Part shown: positions 18,239-26,746 of the stretch, piece after piece
Numbering within the stretch: position 1 is the stretch's first letter
Layout of the letters: each line of letters opens with the position of its first letter
DNA from: Paracoccus chinensis
Lineage (GTDB): Bacteria > Pseudomonadota > Alphaproteobacteria > Rhodobacterales > Rhodobacteraceae
Length of the DNA: 64,000 bases
Direction: 5' to 3'
NCBI RefSeq assembly: GCF_900102885.1
Contig: NZ_FNGE01000004.1
Coordinates: forward strand, 154,493 to 218,492
Translations under genes and position numbers: made by a program
Notes under the pieces: model-generated
What the model was told of the DNA's origin: nothing
Seen by the model: the letters and a program-made list of their open reading frames with translations, nothing else
The model's database searches: none

Positions 18239-19444
18239 ATGAAGTTTCTGTATGTCACCGCCGCCACGGCGGCGCTGCTGGCTGGTACGGCCACGGCGCA
18301 GGAAGTCTCGGACGGCAAGGTCAAGATCGGCATCCTGAACGACCAGTCGGGCGCCTATTCGGCGCTGGGCGGACTGGGCTCGGTCGAGGCCGCGAAGATG
18401 GCTGTCGAGGAAGCCGGCGGGACCGTTCTGGGCATGCCGGTCGAGATCGTCGCGGCCGACCACCAGAACAAGGCGGACGTGGGCTCGTCCATCGCCCGCG
18501 AATGGCTGGATGCCGGGCAGGTGGACGCGATCATGGACCTGACCACCTCGTCGGTGGCGCTGGCCGTGCAGACCCTGGCGGGCGAGCGCAACAAGGTGAC
18601 CATGATCACCGGCGGCGGCACGACGGAACTGACCGGCAAGGCCTGCACGCCCTACAGCTTCCACTGGGCTTATGACACCCATGCGCTGGCCGTGGGCACC
18701 GGCAGCGCCGTCGTGGCGCAGGGCGGCGACAGCTGGTTCTTCCTGACCGCCGACTATGCCTTCGGCTATTCGCTGGAAGAAAACACCACCAAGACCGTCG
18801 AGGCTGCGGGCGGCCAGGTGCTGGGATCGGTGCGCCACCCGCTGAACACGACCGACTTCTCGGCATTCCTGCTGCAGGCCCAGGCCTCGGGCGCCAAGGT
18901 GGTCGGCCTCGCCAGCGCCGGGACCGACACCCAGAACGCCATCAAGCAGGCGGCCGAGTTCGGTCTGACCCAGGCGGGCCAGAACATGGCCGGTCTGCTG
19001 CTGATGATCTCGGACGTCCACGGTCTGGGTCTGCAGGCCGCGCAGGGTCTGTACCTGACCGAGTCCTATTACTGGGACCGCGACGACCAGTCGCGCGACT
19101 TCGGGAACCGCTACAAGGAACGGACCGGCGCGATGCCGACCATGGTCCAGGCGGGCACCTACTCGGCGGTGCTGTCCTATCTCAAGGCGATCGAGGCCGC
19201 GGGCAGCGACGATGCCGCCAAGGTGTCCGAGCAGCTCAAGAGCATGACGATCAACGACGCCTTCGCCCGCAACGCGACCGTGGCCCCGAACGGCCGTCTC
19301 ATGAGCGACGTCTTCCTGATGCAGGTGAAGTCGCCCGAGGAAAGCAAGGGCGAGTGGGACTATTACCATGTCCGCGCCACGATCCCCGGTGCCGAGGCCT
19401 ACATGAACCCGGCCGAGTCGGGCTGCCCGCTGGTCACCGGATGA
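18239..19444 (+). CDS. ABC transporter substrate-binding protein, branched-chain amino acid/amide type (copy 2)
   Basis: 401 residues, same fold and architecture as copy 1: Sec leader (MKFLYVTAATAALLAGTATA, cut near 20), VKIGILNDQSGAYSALGG, VEIVAADHQNKADVGSS and FFLTADYAFGYSLEENT. Differences between the copies cluster around the central region (QTLAGERNKVTMITGGGTTE versus QALSAEKKKINLVTGAATAD) and could alter ligand choice. The RBS ggagga is 5-6 bases before the ATG. The stop overlaps the LivG-like ATPase start, so copy 2 is the receptor translationally tied to the membrane complex. Confidence 0.93.
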   Translation: MKFLYVTAATAALLAGTATAQEVSDGKVKIGILNDQSGAYSALGGLGSVEAAKMAVEEAGGTVLGMPVEIVAADHQNKADVGSSIAREWLDAGQVDAIMDLTTSSVALAVQTLAGERNKVTMITGGGTTELTGKACTPYSFHWAYDTHALAVGTGSAVVAQGGDSWFFLTADYAFGYSLEENTTKTVEAAGGQVLGSVRHPLNTTDFSAFLLQAQASGAKVVGLASAGTDTQNAIKQAAEFGLTQAGQNMAGLLLMISDVHGLGLQAAQGLYLTESYYWDRDDQSRDFGNRYKERTGAMPTMVQAGTYSAVLSYLKAIEAAGSDDAAKVSEQLKSMTINDAFARNATVAPNGRLMSDVFLMQVKSPEESKGEWDYYHVRATIPGAEAYMNPAESGCPLVTG

Positions 19445-20214
19445 CGGACGTCCCGCATGACGACGAACCGCGGGTGGTGCTGTCCGCCCGCGGTCTGGGC
19501 AAGGACTTTTCCGGGTTCACGGCCGTCAACAACGTGAACCTGGATGTCCATCACGCCCGTATCCACGCATTGATCGGCCCCAACGGGGCCGGCAAGACCA
19601 CCGTCTTCAACCTTCTGACCAAGTTCCTGCAGCCCACGCGCGGGCAGATCACGCTTCTGGGCACCGACATCACCAAGATGAAGCCCGACGCGGTGGCCCG
19701 CATGGGGCTGGTGCGGTCCTTCCAGATTTCCGCCGTCTTCCCGCACCTGACGGTGCTGGAGAACGTGCGCGTCGCCCTTCAGCGCCCGGCCGAGCTGCAT
19801 GTGCAGTTCTGGCGCTCGCTCGGGGCCTTGGACGTGCTGAACGGCCGCGCCGAGGTGCTGATCGACGAACTGGGCCTGACGCCCTGGCGCGACGTGCGCG
19901 CCGCCGATCTTTCCTATGGGCGCAAGCGGGTGCTTGAGATCGCGACCACGCTGGCGCTCGACCCGCAGGTGCTGCTGCTGGACGAACCGATGGCCGGCAT
20001 GGGGCACGAGGACGTGCATACCGTGGCCGAGATCATCCGCGAGGTCGCCCGCCACCGCGCCGTGCTGATGGTGGAACACAACCTCTCGGTCGTGGCCGAC
20101 ATCTGCCACCACGTGACCGTGCTGCAGCGGGGCGAGATCCTGGCCGAGGGCGATTACGCCACCGTCGCCGCCGACCCGCGCGTCCGCACCGCCTACATGG
20201 GGACCGAAGCATGA
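19441..20214 (+). CDS. Branched-chain amino acid-type ABC transporter ATP-binding protein (LivG-like)
   Basis: 257 residues. Walker A GPNGAGKT (46-53), Q-loop region VRSFQISAVFPHLTVLENV, signature LSYGRKRVLEIA and Walker B LLLDEPMAGM are the LivG pattern. LivG-type ATPases pair with LivF to drive uptake. The start overlaps the stop of binding protein copy 2 (ATGA) and its own stop overlaps livF, giving strict operon coupling. Confidence 0.94.
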   Translation: MTDVPHDDEPRVVLSARGLGKDFSGFTAVNNVNLDVHHARIHALIGPNGAGKTTVFNLLTKFLQPTRGQITLLGTDITKMKPDAVARMGLVRSFQISAVFPHLTVLENVRVALQRPAELHVQFWRSLGALDVLNGRAEVLIDELGLTPWRDVRAADLSYGRKRVLEIATTLALDPQVLLLDEPMAGMGHEDVHTVAEIIREVARHRAVLMVEHNLSVVADICHHVTVLQRGEILAEGDYATVAADPRVRTAYMGTEA

Positions 20215-20912
20215 GCGCGCTTCTGAACGTGGCCGGGCTGAACGCCTGGTATGGCGAAAGCCACGTCCTGCATGGCGTGAACATGCATGTGAGCGAGGGC
20301 GAGACGGTCTGCATCCTGGGCCGCAACGGCATGGGCAAGACCACGACCCTGCGCTCGATCATGGGCATCGTGCGCAAGCGGACGGGCCAGATCACCTTCG
20401 CGGGCCAGGATGTGCTGGCGATGCCGCTGCACCGCACCGCGCGGGCGGGCCTGGGCTTCGTCCCCGAGGAACGCGGCATCTTCGCGACGCTGTCCGTGGA
20501 CGAGAACCTGATGCTGCCCCCCGTTGTGGCGCCGGGCGGCATGACGCTGGACGAGATCTACGCGCTGTTTCCGAACCTCAAGGAACGCCGCAACAGCCCC
20601 GGCACCAAGCTGTCGGGCGGCGAGCAGCAGATGCTGGCCATGGCGCGCATCCTGCGCACCGGCGCGCGCTGCCTGCTGCTGGACGAGCCGACCGAGGGGC
20701 TGGCCCCCGTCATCATCGACGCGATCGGCGCGGTGCTGCGCGAACTCAAGGCGCGCGGCATGACCGTGGTGCTGGTGGAACAGAACTTCCGCTTCGCGTC
20801 CAAGGTCGCGGACCGCTTCTATGTCATGGACCATGGCGTGATGACCCACGAATTCCCTGTCGGAGAGCTGAACGCCCGCATGGACATGCTGCACGAAACG
20901 CTGGGGGTCTGA
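20211..20912 (+). CDS. Branched-chain amino acid-type ABC transporter ATP-binding protein (LivF-like)
   Basis: 233 residues, the normal size for LivF. Walker A GRNGMGKT (37-44), FVPEERGIFATLSVDENL, signature LSGGEQQMLAMARIL and Walker B LLLDEPTEGLAPVI are typical. It forms the ATPase pair with the LivG-like protein on the cytoplasmic side of the importer. The first permease gene starts one base after its stop. Confidence 0.94.
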   Translation: MSALLNVAGLNAWYGESHVLHGVNMHVSEGETVCILGRNGMGKTTTLRSIMGIVRKRTGQITFAGQDVLAMPLHRTARAGLGFVPEERGIFATLSVDENLMLPPVVAPGGMTLDEIYALFPNLKERRNSPGTKLSGGEQQMLAMARILRTGARCLLLDEPTEGLAPVIIDAIGAVLRELKARGMTVVLVEQNFRFASKVADRFYVMDHGVMTHEFPVGELNARMDMLHETLGV

Positions 20913-20913
20913 G

Positions 20914-21801
20914 ATGACGATGATCTTCGGAATCCCGATCCAGGCCTTCATGGGCCAGATCCTCATCGGGCTGATCAACGGGTCCTTCTACGCGCTGCTG
21001 TCGCTGGGACTGGCCGTGATCTTCGGCCTTCTGCGCGTCATCAACTTCGCCCATGGCGCGCAATACATGCTGGGCGCCTTCGTGGCCCTGCTGGCGCTGA
21101 ACTGGCTGGGTCTGAACTACTGGTTCGCGCTGATCCTGGCGCCGCTGGTGGTGGGCGCCTTCGGCGCGCTGCTGGAACGCACGATGCTGTCGCGGCTCTA
21201 TCAGCTTGACCACCTTTACGGCCTGCTCTTCACCTTCGGCCTGGCGCTGACGCTGGAAGGCACGATGCGCTGGTATTTCGGCGCCTCGGGCCAGCCCTAC
21301 GCGGCCCCGGCCGCGCTGACGGGGGCGGTCAACCTGGGCTTCATGGTGCTGCCGATCTATCGCGGCTGGGTGATCCTCGCCTCGCTGATCGTCTGCCTTG
21401 CCGTCTGGGCGCTGATCGAGAAGACGCGTCTGGGCGCCACCCTGCGCGCGGCGACCGAGAACCCGACCCTGGTGCAGAGCTTCGGGATCAACGTGCCGAT
21501 GCTGCTGACGCTGACCTATGCGCTGGGGGCGGGGCTTGCCGCCATCGCCGGCGTGCTGGCCGCGCCGATCTACCAGGTCTCGCCGCTGATGGGCTCGAAC
21601 ATCATCATCGTGGTCTTTGCGGTGGTCGTGGTCGGCGGCATGGGCTCGATCATGGGCGCCATCGTCACCGGCTACCTGCTGGGCATCGCCGAGGGGCTGA
21701 CCAAGGTCTTCTATCCCGAAGCCTCCAACATCGTGATCTTCGTCATCATGGCGATCGTGCTGATCCTGCGCCCCGCGGGCCTGTTCGGAAAGGAGGCCTG
21801 A
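20914..21801 (+). CDS. Branched-chain amino acid-type ABC transporter permease (LivH-like)
   Basis: 295 residues, strongly hydrophobic with about eight membrane helices. The LivH hallmarks are INGSFYALLSLGLAVIFGLL followed by VINFAHGAQYMLGAF near the N-terminus, and the cytoplasmic loop GATLRAATENPTLVQSFGIN that docks with the ATPases. It is one half of the membrane channel; the other half is encoded directly downstream after a single-base gap. Confidence 0.95.
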   Translation: MTMIFGIPIQAFMGQILIGLINGSFYALLSLGLAVIFGLLRVINFAHGAQYMLGAFVALLALNWLGLNYWFALILAPLVVGAFGALLERTMLSRLYQLDHLYGLLFTFGLALTLEGTMRWYFGASGQPYAAPAALTGAVNLGFMVLPIYRGWVILASLIVCLAVWALIEKTRLGATLRAATENPTLVQSFGINVPMLLTLTYALGAGLAAIAGVLAAPIYQVSPLMGSNIIIVVFAVVVVGGMGSIMGAIVTGYLLGIAEGLTKVFYPEASNIVIFVIMAIVLILRPAGLFGKEA

Positions 21802-21802
21802 G

Positions 21803-22801
21803 ATGGCCAGGACATCCGAAATCTCGACCTCCGAGCCCGGCTCGGTTCCGACCATGGGCCGGGGCGTGCAGCTTCTGCTGCTGGCCCTGGGCGCGCTGGT
21901 GCTGATCGGGGCGCCCTTCGTGGTCTATCCCGTCTTCGCGATGACCATGCTGTGCTTCGCGCTCTTCGCGGCGGCCTTCAACCTGCTGCTGGGCTACACG
22001 GGCCTTCTGTCCTTCGGCCACGCGGCCTTCTTCGGGGGCGCGGCCTATTTCACGGCCCATGCCGCCAAGGTCTGGGGCTGGAACCCCGAGTTCGCGCTGG
22101 CGCTGGGCGTTCTCGGGGCGACTGCACTGGGCGTGGTGATCGGTGCCATTGCGATCCGGCGGCAGGGCATCTACTTCGCCATGATCACGCTGGCCTTGGC
22201 GCAGATGTTCTTTTTCTTCTGCCTGCAGGTGCCCTTCACCCATGGCGAGGACGGCATCCAGGCCGTGCCGCGCGGCCATCTGTTCGGGTTCATCGACCTG
22301 AACGACACGATGACCATGTATTTCTTCGTGCTGGCGGTCTTCGTGCTGGGGCTGGTGCTGATCTGGCGCTTCGTGAACTCGCCCTTCGGCATGATCCTGA
22401 AGGCGATCCGCGAAAACGAGCCGCGCGCGATCTCGCTGGGCTATGCGACGGCGCAGTACAAGCTGGGCGCCTTCGTGATGTCGGCGGCGCTGGCGGGCAT
22501 GGCCGGCGGGCTGAAGGCGCTGGTGATGCAGTTCGCCACGCTGACGGACGTGGACTGGCACATGTCGGGGCAGGTGGTGCTGATGACGCTGATCGGCGGC
22601 ATCGGGACGCTGCTGGGCCCGGTCCTGGGCGCGGGCATCGTGATCGCGCTGCAGAACCTGCTGGCGACCTCGGCCTTCCCGGTGACGATCATCACGGGGC
22701 TGGTGTTCATGGTCTGCGTCATGCTGTTCCGCCGCGGGCTGATCGGCGAGTTGGCCCATTCCCGCCTGGGCCGCGCCCTGGGCCTGCGCCCGCCGGGCTG
22801 A
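21803..22801 (+). CDS. Branched-chain amino acid-type ABC transporter permease (LivM-like)
   Basis: 332 residues with about ten hydrophobic segments. LivM features include AAFNLLLGYTGLLSFGHAAF, IAIRRQGIYFAMITLALAQM and the docking loop LKAIRENEPRAISLGYATAQ. The N-terminal 25 residues are hydrophilic and cytoplasmic. It is the last gene of the operon; a strong terminator lies 25 bases beyond its stop. Confidence 0.95.
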   Translation: MARTSEISTSEPGSVPTMGRGVQLLLLALGALVLIGAPFVVYPVFAMTMLCFALFAAAFNLLLGYTGLLSFGHAAFFGGAAYFTAHAAKVWGWNPEFALALGVLGATALGVVIGAIAIRRQGIYFAMITLALAQMFFFFCLQVPFTHGEDGIQAVPRGHLFGFIDLNDTMTMYFFVLAVFVLGLVLIWRFVNSPFGMILKAIRENEPRAISLGYATAQYKLGAFVMSAALAGMAGGLKALVMQFATLTDVDWHMSGQVVLMTLIGGIGTLLGPVLGAGIVIALQNLLATSAFPVTIITGLVFMVCVMLFRRGLIGELAHSRLGRALGLRPPG

Positions 22802-22825
22802 GGCCCCGCCGACCACAGGAACCAA

Positions 22826-22861
22826 GGCCGCCGCGATCCCCTTCGCGGCGGCCGTTTCATT
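22826..22861 (+). terminator. Intrinsic terminator of the Liv-type operon
   Basis: An 11-base-pair perfect stem (ggccgccgcga, 22826-22836, with tcgcggcggcc, 22843-22853) closes a 6-base loop and is followed by the T-rich tail gtttcatttt. Confidence 0.88.
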
Positions 22862-22998
22862 TTCGGGCACGGGCAGGGACCGTTTGCCGGGGCAGAGTCG
22901 TTGACTGACACGGGAACGCGCCCGAGGGCGCAGGACTTCACCGGACCTCCGGCCGTCGGCCGGGCGGCATGGCATCAGGCAACAGACAGCAGGATCGG

Positions 22999-23319
22999 AT
23001 GGCTCTCGTGAACGACACTGGCGAACAGCGGGGAAACCCCAGCTTGCTCAAGAAGGACATCGACCAGGGGCTGACCGGGGACAAGGTCAGCTACCCTGAC
23101 CCCGCGGCCTCGCCTCTGGGCACGGATGACGAGGCCGCGGGCACGCCCAACACGCCCCAGCAGGTGGCCATGGCCCGCAGCCTCGAACGCGGCCAGGGTG
23201 CGCAGGCAGGCCAGCGGGCGCCCGACTTCGGCAACGACAAGCGCGGGCCGGGCCGGGCCTCGATCGTGATCATCGCGGGGATCGTGGCCGTGGGCCTGCT
23301 GCTGCTGGTGGCGCTGTGA
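22999..23319 (+). CDS. Small hypothetical protein with C-terminal membrane anchor
   Basis: 106 residues from the ATG at 22999, which has aggatcgg just upstream; an in-frame ATG at 22969 would add ten residues. The first 80 residues are polar, rich in Gly, Asp, Gln and Pro, and look disordered. The last 20 (about 87-105, IVIIAGIVAVGLLLLV) form one membrane helix, making a tail-anchored topology with the body in the cytoplasm likely. I do not recognise a family with a known role. It is a single gene, converging on the molybdoenzyme gene 40 bases further on. Confidence 0.65.
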   Translation: MALVNDTGEQRGNPSLLKKDIDQGLTGDKVSYPDPAASPLGTDDEAAGTPNTPQQVAMARSLERGQGAQAGQRAPDFGNDKRGPGRASIVIIAGIVAVGLLLLVAL

Positions 23320-23359
23320 CGACCCGCGCGCCGGGACAGGCTCCCGGCGCGCCATGGCC

Positions 23360-25648
23360 TTACATCGCCTCGAGCCGCACGGGCACGCCCTTGTAGGCCG
23401 GGGTCTTGGACATCCGGTCGTGCAGGCCCACGGGGATGACCGGGTTCACCTCGGGGTAATAGGCTGCGACGCAATGGTCGGGCAGGTCGTAGGCCGTCAC
23501 CGTCAGACCTGCCACGCCGCGCGGATGGCCGTCCTCCTCGGCGCAGACCAGACGCACCTTCTGCCCCTCGGCCAGTCCGGCCCGCGCGATCTCGGCCGGG
23601 CTCATCAGCACGATCATGCGGTCGCCCGACAGCCCCCGCAGCCGGTCGGAAAAACCGTAGATCGTGGTGTTGAACTGGTCGTTCGAGCGCAGCGTGACCA
23701 GCGTGTATTCCCCCTGCCCCAGCGGCCGGTTCAGCCCCGAGTTGGAATCGGGCACTGAAAACTCGGCCTTGCCGCTCTCCGTCTGCCAGCGGCGTTCCCG
23801 CGCGGCATTGCCCTTGTAGAAGCCGCCCGGCTCATGCATCCGCCGTTCGTAGTCCGCGAACTTGTCGGGCCACAGCGCCTCGATGCAGGCGCGGACGCGG
23901 GAATAGTCGGCCACCCAGTCGTCCCAAGGGACGTCGGGGTTCGGTTCCAGCGTGGCCTTGGCGATGCCTGCCACGATCGCGGGCTCGGACAGCAGCGTCC
24001 GCGCGGCGGGCTCGTTCCGGCCCAGCGAGGCATAGATGTGGGACAGCGAATCCTCGATGGACACGACCTGAGGGCCGGACACCTGCTCGTCCTCCTCGGA
24101 CCGCACGAGGCAGGGCAGAAGCCAGGTCTCCCGCCCCGGCAGCAGGTGCGAGCGGTTGAGCTTGGTGGCCACGTTGACGATCAGGTCCAGATCCGTCCAG
24201 TGCTCCTTGACCCGGCCCGAATCCGGGATCGAGATGGCGAAGTTGCCGCCCATCTGCAGGAAGCCCCTGACCGAGCCGTCGATGACGCCCTCGGCCGCCT
24301 CGACGGTGGTGTGGCCGGTCTCGCGCGGTGGGGTGAAGCCGAACATCCGCCCCATCTCGTCCAGGGGCACCAGCTCGGGCTTTTCCGAGATGCCGACCGT
24401 GCGCTGCCCCTGCACGTTGGAATGCCCCCGCACCGGGGAAATCCCCGCCCCCAGCCGTCCGAGGTTCCCGCGCAGCAGCATCAGGTTGACCAGCATCCCC
24501 AGCGTCTCGCCGCCCCGGACATGCTGGGTCAGGCCCATGCCATACATGGCGATCGCGCGCTTGGACCGCGCATAGGCCGTGCCGACCTCGCGCAGGTGGT
24601 CGCGCGACAGGCCCGACAGCGCCTCGATCTCGTCCCAGCCCGTCGCCTCGGCATGGGCCTTGAGCGCCTCGTAGCCTGTGGTGTGCTCGGCAATGAAGCC
24701 GTGGTCGAGGATGCCGCCCTCGGCCGTTTCCAGTTCAAGCACCCGCTTGATCAGCCCGAGGATGGCGGCCATGTCGCCGCCCGGCCGCACCTGCAGGTAA
24801 AGGTCCGAGATCTCGGTCGAGCCGCCCAGCATCTGGGTGATCTGCTGGGGATTGCGGAAGCGCAGCAGGCCTGCCTCGCGGACGGGGTTGAAGGTGATGA
24901 TGGTGCAGCCGCGCTGCTTGGCCTGCTGCAGCGTGTGCAGGAAGCGCGGGCTGTTCGAGCCGGTGTTCTGGCCGAAGAACAGCATCAGGTCGCAATGGTC
25001 GAAGTCCTCCAGCACGCAGGTGCCGACAGGCGAGCCGATGAACTTCTTCAGCGCCACGCTGGTCGTCTCGTGGCACATGTTCGAGGAATCGGGCAGGTTG
25101 TTGTGCCCGTACATGCGCGCGAAAAGCTGCCACATGAAGGATGTCTCGAGGCTCGCGCGCCCCGAGGTGTAGAAGACGACCGACTTCGGGTCCATCCGGC
25201 GCAGGGTGGCGCCGATGGCCGCGAAGGCCTCGTCCCAGGTGGTTTCCACATAGCGGCGGGTGCCGGGGTCGAAGCGCATCGGGTGGGTCAGGCGGCCGAG
25301 CGACTCCAGCTCGTGGTCGGACAGTTCGCGCAGTTCCTCGACCGTGCGGCTGGCGAAGACCTCGGGGTCGCAGGTGCGCCGGTCCAGGTCCCAGATCGTG
25401 GCCTTGGCGCCGTTCTCGCAGAACTCGGCCAGGTGGGGCTTGGCGGGCTTGGCCCAGGCGCAGGAGGTGCACATGTGGCCATTGGGCTTGTTCTGGCGGC
25501 GCAGCGTGTCCAGCACGGCGGCGGTCGGCGGCTGGCCCACCATGACCTTGCTGATGCCTTCCATCGAGCCCCAGCCGCCGGCAGGTCCCCCATAGTAAGG
25601 CGTGTCAGGATCCTGCTGCGTTTCGGGATCGATTCGCTTCTGGCTCAT
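23360..25648 (-). CDS. FdhF/YdeP-family molybdopterin oxidoreductase
   Basis: 762 residues. Cys60, Cys63 and Cys77 (CTSCAW...FCENGAKA) sit near the N-terminus in the YdeP/formate-dehydrogenase-like arrangement, and the likely molybdenum ligand is Cys192 in SSNMCHETTS, encoded by an ordinary cysteine codon. The C-terminal molybdopterin dinucleotide-binding domain covers roughly 640-760 (LVTLRSNDQFNTTIYG). There is no Tat leader, so it is cytoplasmic. YdeP-type proteins resemble formate dehydrogenase alpha subunits, but their substrate is not established, and no electron-transfer partner, FdhD or chaperone gene is adjacent. The start follows ggggtgtagcc, a modest RBS. The Crp/Fnr-type gene lies upstream in the same direction. 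Confidence 0.88.
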   Translation of the reverse strand: MSQKRIDPETQQDPDTPYYGGPAGGWGSMEGISKVMVGQPPTAAVLDTLRRQNKPNGHMCTSCAWAKPAKPHLAEFCENGAKATIWDLDRRTCDPEVFASRTVEELRELSDHELESLGRLTHPMRFDPGTRRYVETTWDEAFAAIGATLRRMDPKSVVFYTSGRASLETSFMWQLFARMYGHNNLPDSSNMCHETTSVALKKFIGSPVGTCVLEDFDHCDLMLFFGQNTGSNSPRFLHTLQQAKQRGCTIITFNPVREAGLLRFRNPQQITQMLGGSTEISDLYLQVRPGGDMAAILGLIKRVLELETAEGGILDHGFIAEHTTGYEALKAHAEATGWDEIEALSGLSRDHLREVGTAYARSKRAIAMYGMGLTQHVRGGETLGMLVNLMLLRGNLGRLGAGISPVRGHSNVQGQRTVGISEKPELVPLDEMGRMFGFTPPRETGHTTVEAAEGVIDGSVRGFLQMGGNFAISIPDSGRVKEHWTDLDLIVNVATKLNRSHLLPGRETWLLPCLVRSEEDEQVSGPQVVSIEDSLSHIYASLGRNEPAARTLLSEPAIVAGIAKATLEPNPDVPWDDWVADYSRVRACIEALWPDKFADYERRMHEPGGFYKGNAARERRWQTESGKAEFSVPDSNSGLNRPLGQGEYTLVTLRSNDQFNTTIYGFSDRLRGLSGDRMIVLMSPAEIARAGLAEGQKVRLVCAEEDGHPRGVAGLTVTAYDLPDHCVAAYYPEVNPVIPVGLHDRMSKTPAYKGVPVRLEAM

Positions 25649-25740
25649 GGCTACACCCCCTGTGGCTCCGCAGGCGCGGGCTGCACCTGCGGGAAGGGAA
25701 GGCCCCGGTCTTGCCCGGGGTTCCCCCAAGGGGCGAATTA

Positions 25741-26535
25741 TCAGGACCGGGCCGCAACCTGCCGCAGGCGGCCTTGCGGTGCGGTCATGACGCCGCCCCG
25801 CGACACTTGGGCCAGCCGCTCGGCGGTTTCAGGCGGCAGGTAGAGGTAGTCCCAGTCGAATTGGGCCTGCCGGAACAGCCGCGGCAGGTCCATGACCTCG
25901 ACCCGGCCATCCAGGAACAGGCAGATCCGTTCCTGCCGCAACTCGCCCAGCATCCGGTTGGCATGGACCGGAGTCATGCCGCAGGCCTCGGCCAGGTCCG
26001 TCTGGCTGATGGGCAGAGGGCAGCCGTTCAGCCCGCAAAGCCCGCGCGCATATTGCCGGACCAGCGTTTCGGCAAAAAGACTGGCGATCCGCGGGCGCCC
26101 CGTCAGCCGCCCGTTGCGGAAGGTCCAGTACCGCTCGACCGCCGCGTCCAGCAGCGTGACCTGCCACAGCTTGTCGTAAAGGTCGGGCGCATCCTGCCGC
26201 AGCGCCGAGATGGCCTCATGGGGCAGCGCGCTGACCGTGGCGGGGGCGAGGGCCTCGATCTCGTGGTCGCTGTGGCCCAGCCGGCAGGTCGGCAGGTCGA
26301 CGAAGTCGCCGGGGATCAGCAGGCCCAGAAGCTGCCGCCGCCCCTGGTGGTCGGCACGATAGCGGCCGGCGAAACCTTCCAGCAGATACGAGCAGGCGGT
26401 CACGGGCACCCCGGCCTGCGCCAGCTTGTGCCGGGGCCGGACGGTCGCCGCAGGCCCCTGAAGGGAGGTGACCAGTTCCGCCTCGGAATGCGAGAACAGC
26501 TGCGGATAGGCGTGATGAAGGTCGATTCCCGGCAA
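25741..26535 (-). CDS. Crp/Fnr family transcriptional regulator
   Basis: 264 residues if the TTG at 26535 is used; it has an excellent RBS (ggggagaaggga) directly upstream, and the frame offers no ATG nearby. A longer version from a TTG at 26616 is possible but lacks an RBS. The N-terminal two thirds are a cyclic-nucleotide-binding-like barrel (YLLEGFAGRYRADHQGRRQL, LIPGDFVDL) and the C-terminus a winged helix with ISQTDLAEACGMTPVHANRM. The cysteine cluster that binds Fe-S in true FNR is not visible, so the signal may be something else. It may control the YdeP-like gene 92 bases downstream and possibly the molybdoenzyme upstream. An inverted repeat lies 94 bases before its start. Confidence 0.85.
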   Translation of the reverse strand: MPGIDLHHAYPQLFSHSEAELVTSLQGPAATVRPRHKLAQAGVPVTACSYLLEGFAGRYRADHQGRRQLLGLLIPGDFVDLPTCRLGHSDHEIEALAPATVSALPHEAISALRQDAPDLYDKLWQVTLLDAAVERYWTFRNGRLTGRPRIASLFAETLVRQYARGLCGLNGCPLPISQTDLAEACGMTPVHANRMLGELRQERICLFLDGRVEVMDLPRLFRQAQFDWDYLYLPPETAERLAQVSRGGVMTAPQGRLRQVAARS

Positions 26536-26628
26536 TCCCTTCTCCCCTGCCCGGCGGCGTGTCCGGGTAGCTGCATGTCTCAGGAAAGGGGTGAAGAAAC
26601 AGGAAGCTGCCGTCAACCTTGCCTGACG

Positions 26629-26650
26629 CTTCCCTGCAACGGCAGGGAAG
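26629..26650. repeat. Perfect 9-4-9 inverted repeat upstream of the Crp/Fnr-type gene
   Basis: CTTCCCTGC (26629-26637), four bases, then GCAGGGAAG (26642-26650). It lies between the terminator of the TorA-like gene and the regulator gene, where an autoregulatory operator could be. There is no T-tract, so a terminator is less likely. Confidence 0.5.
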
Positions 26651-26700
26651 GGAATTGGTTCATCCCGGGCAGCCCGCCTGCCGCAGCGTCAGATGCAGGC

Positions 26701-26729
26701 GAAAGGCCGGCCAGTGCGGCCGGCCTTTC
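26701..26729 (-). terminator. Intrinsic terminator of the TorA-like gene
   Basis: A perfect 12-base-pair stem (gaaaggccggcc, 26701-26712, with ggccggcctttc, 26718-26729) closes a 5-base loop, 17 bases past the stop of the leftward TorA-like gene. The stem ends in a short T-run on the minus strand (ctttcg). Confidence 0.8.
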
Positions 26730-26746
26730 CCTGTCGGCTGCCCGCC

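Noticed and set aside
23360..25648. Possible selenocysteine in the FdhF-like enzyme
   Set aside because: The residue at the molybdenum site is encoded by an ordinary Cys codon (Cys192); there is no in-frame TGA.
26535..26616. Longer N-terminus of the Crp/Fnr-type regulator
   Set aside because: The upstream start would be a TTG without a ribosome binding site, while the TTG at 26535 has a strong one and gives a normal family length.
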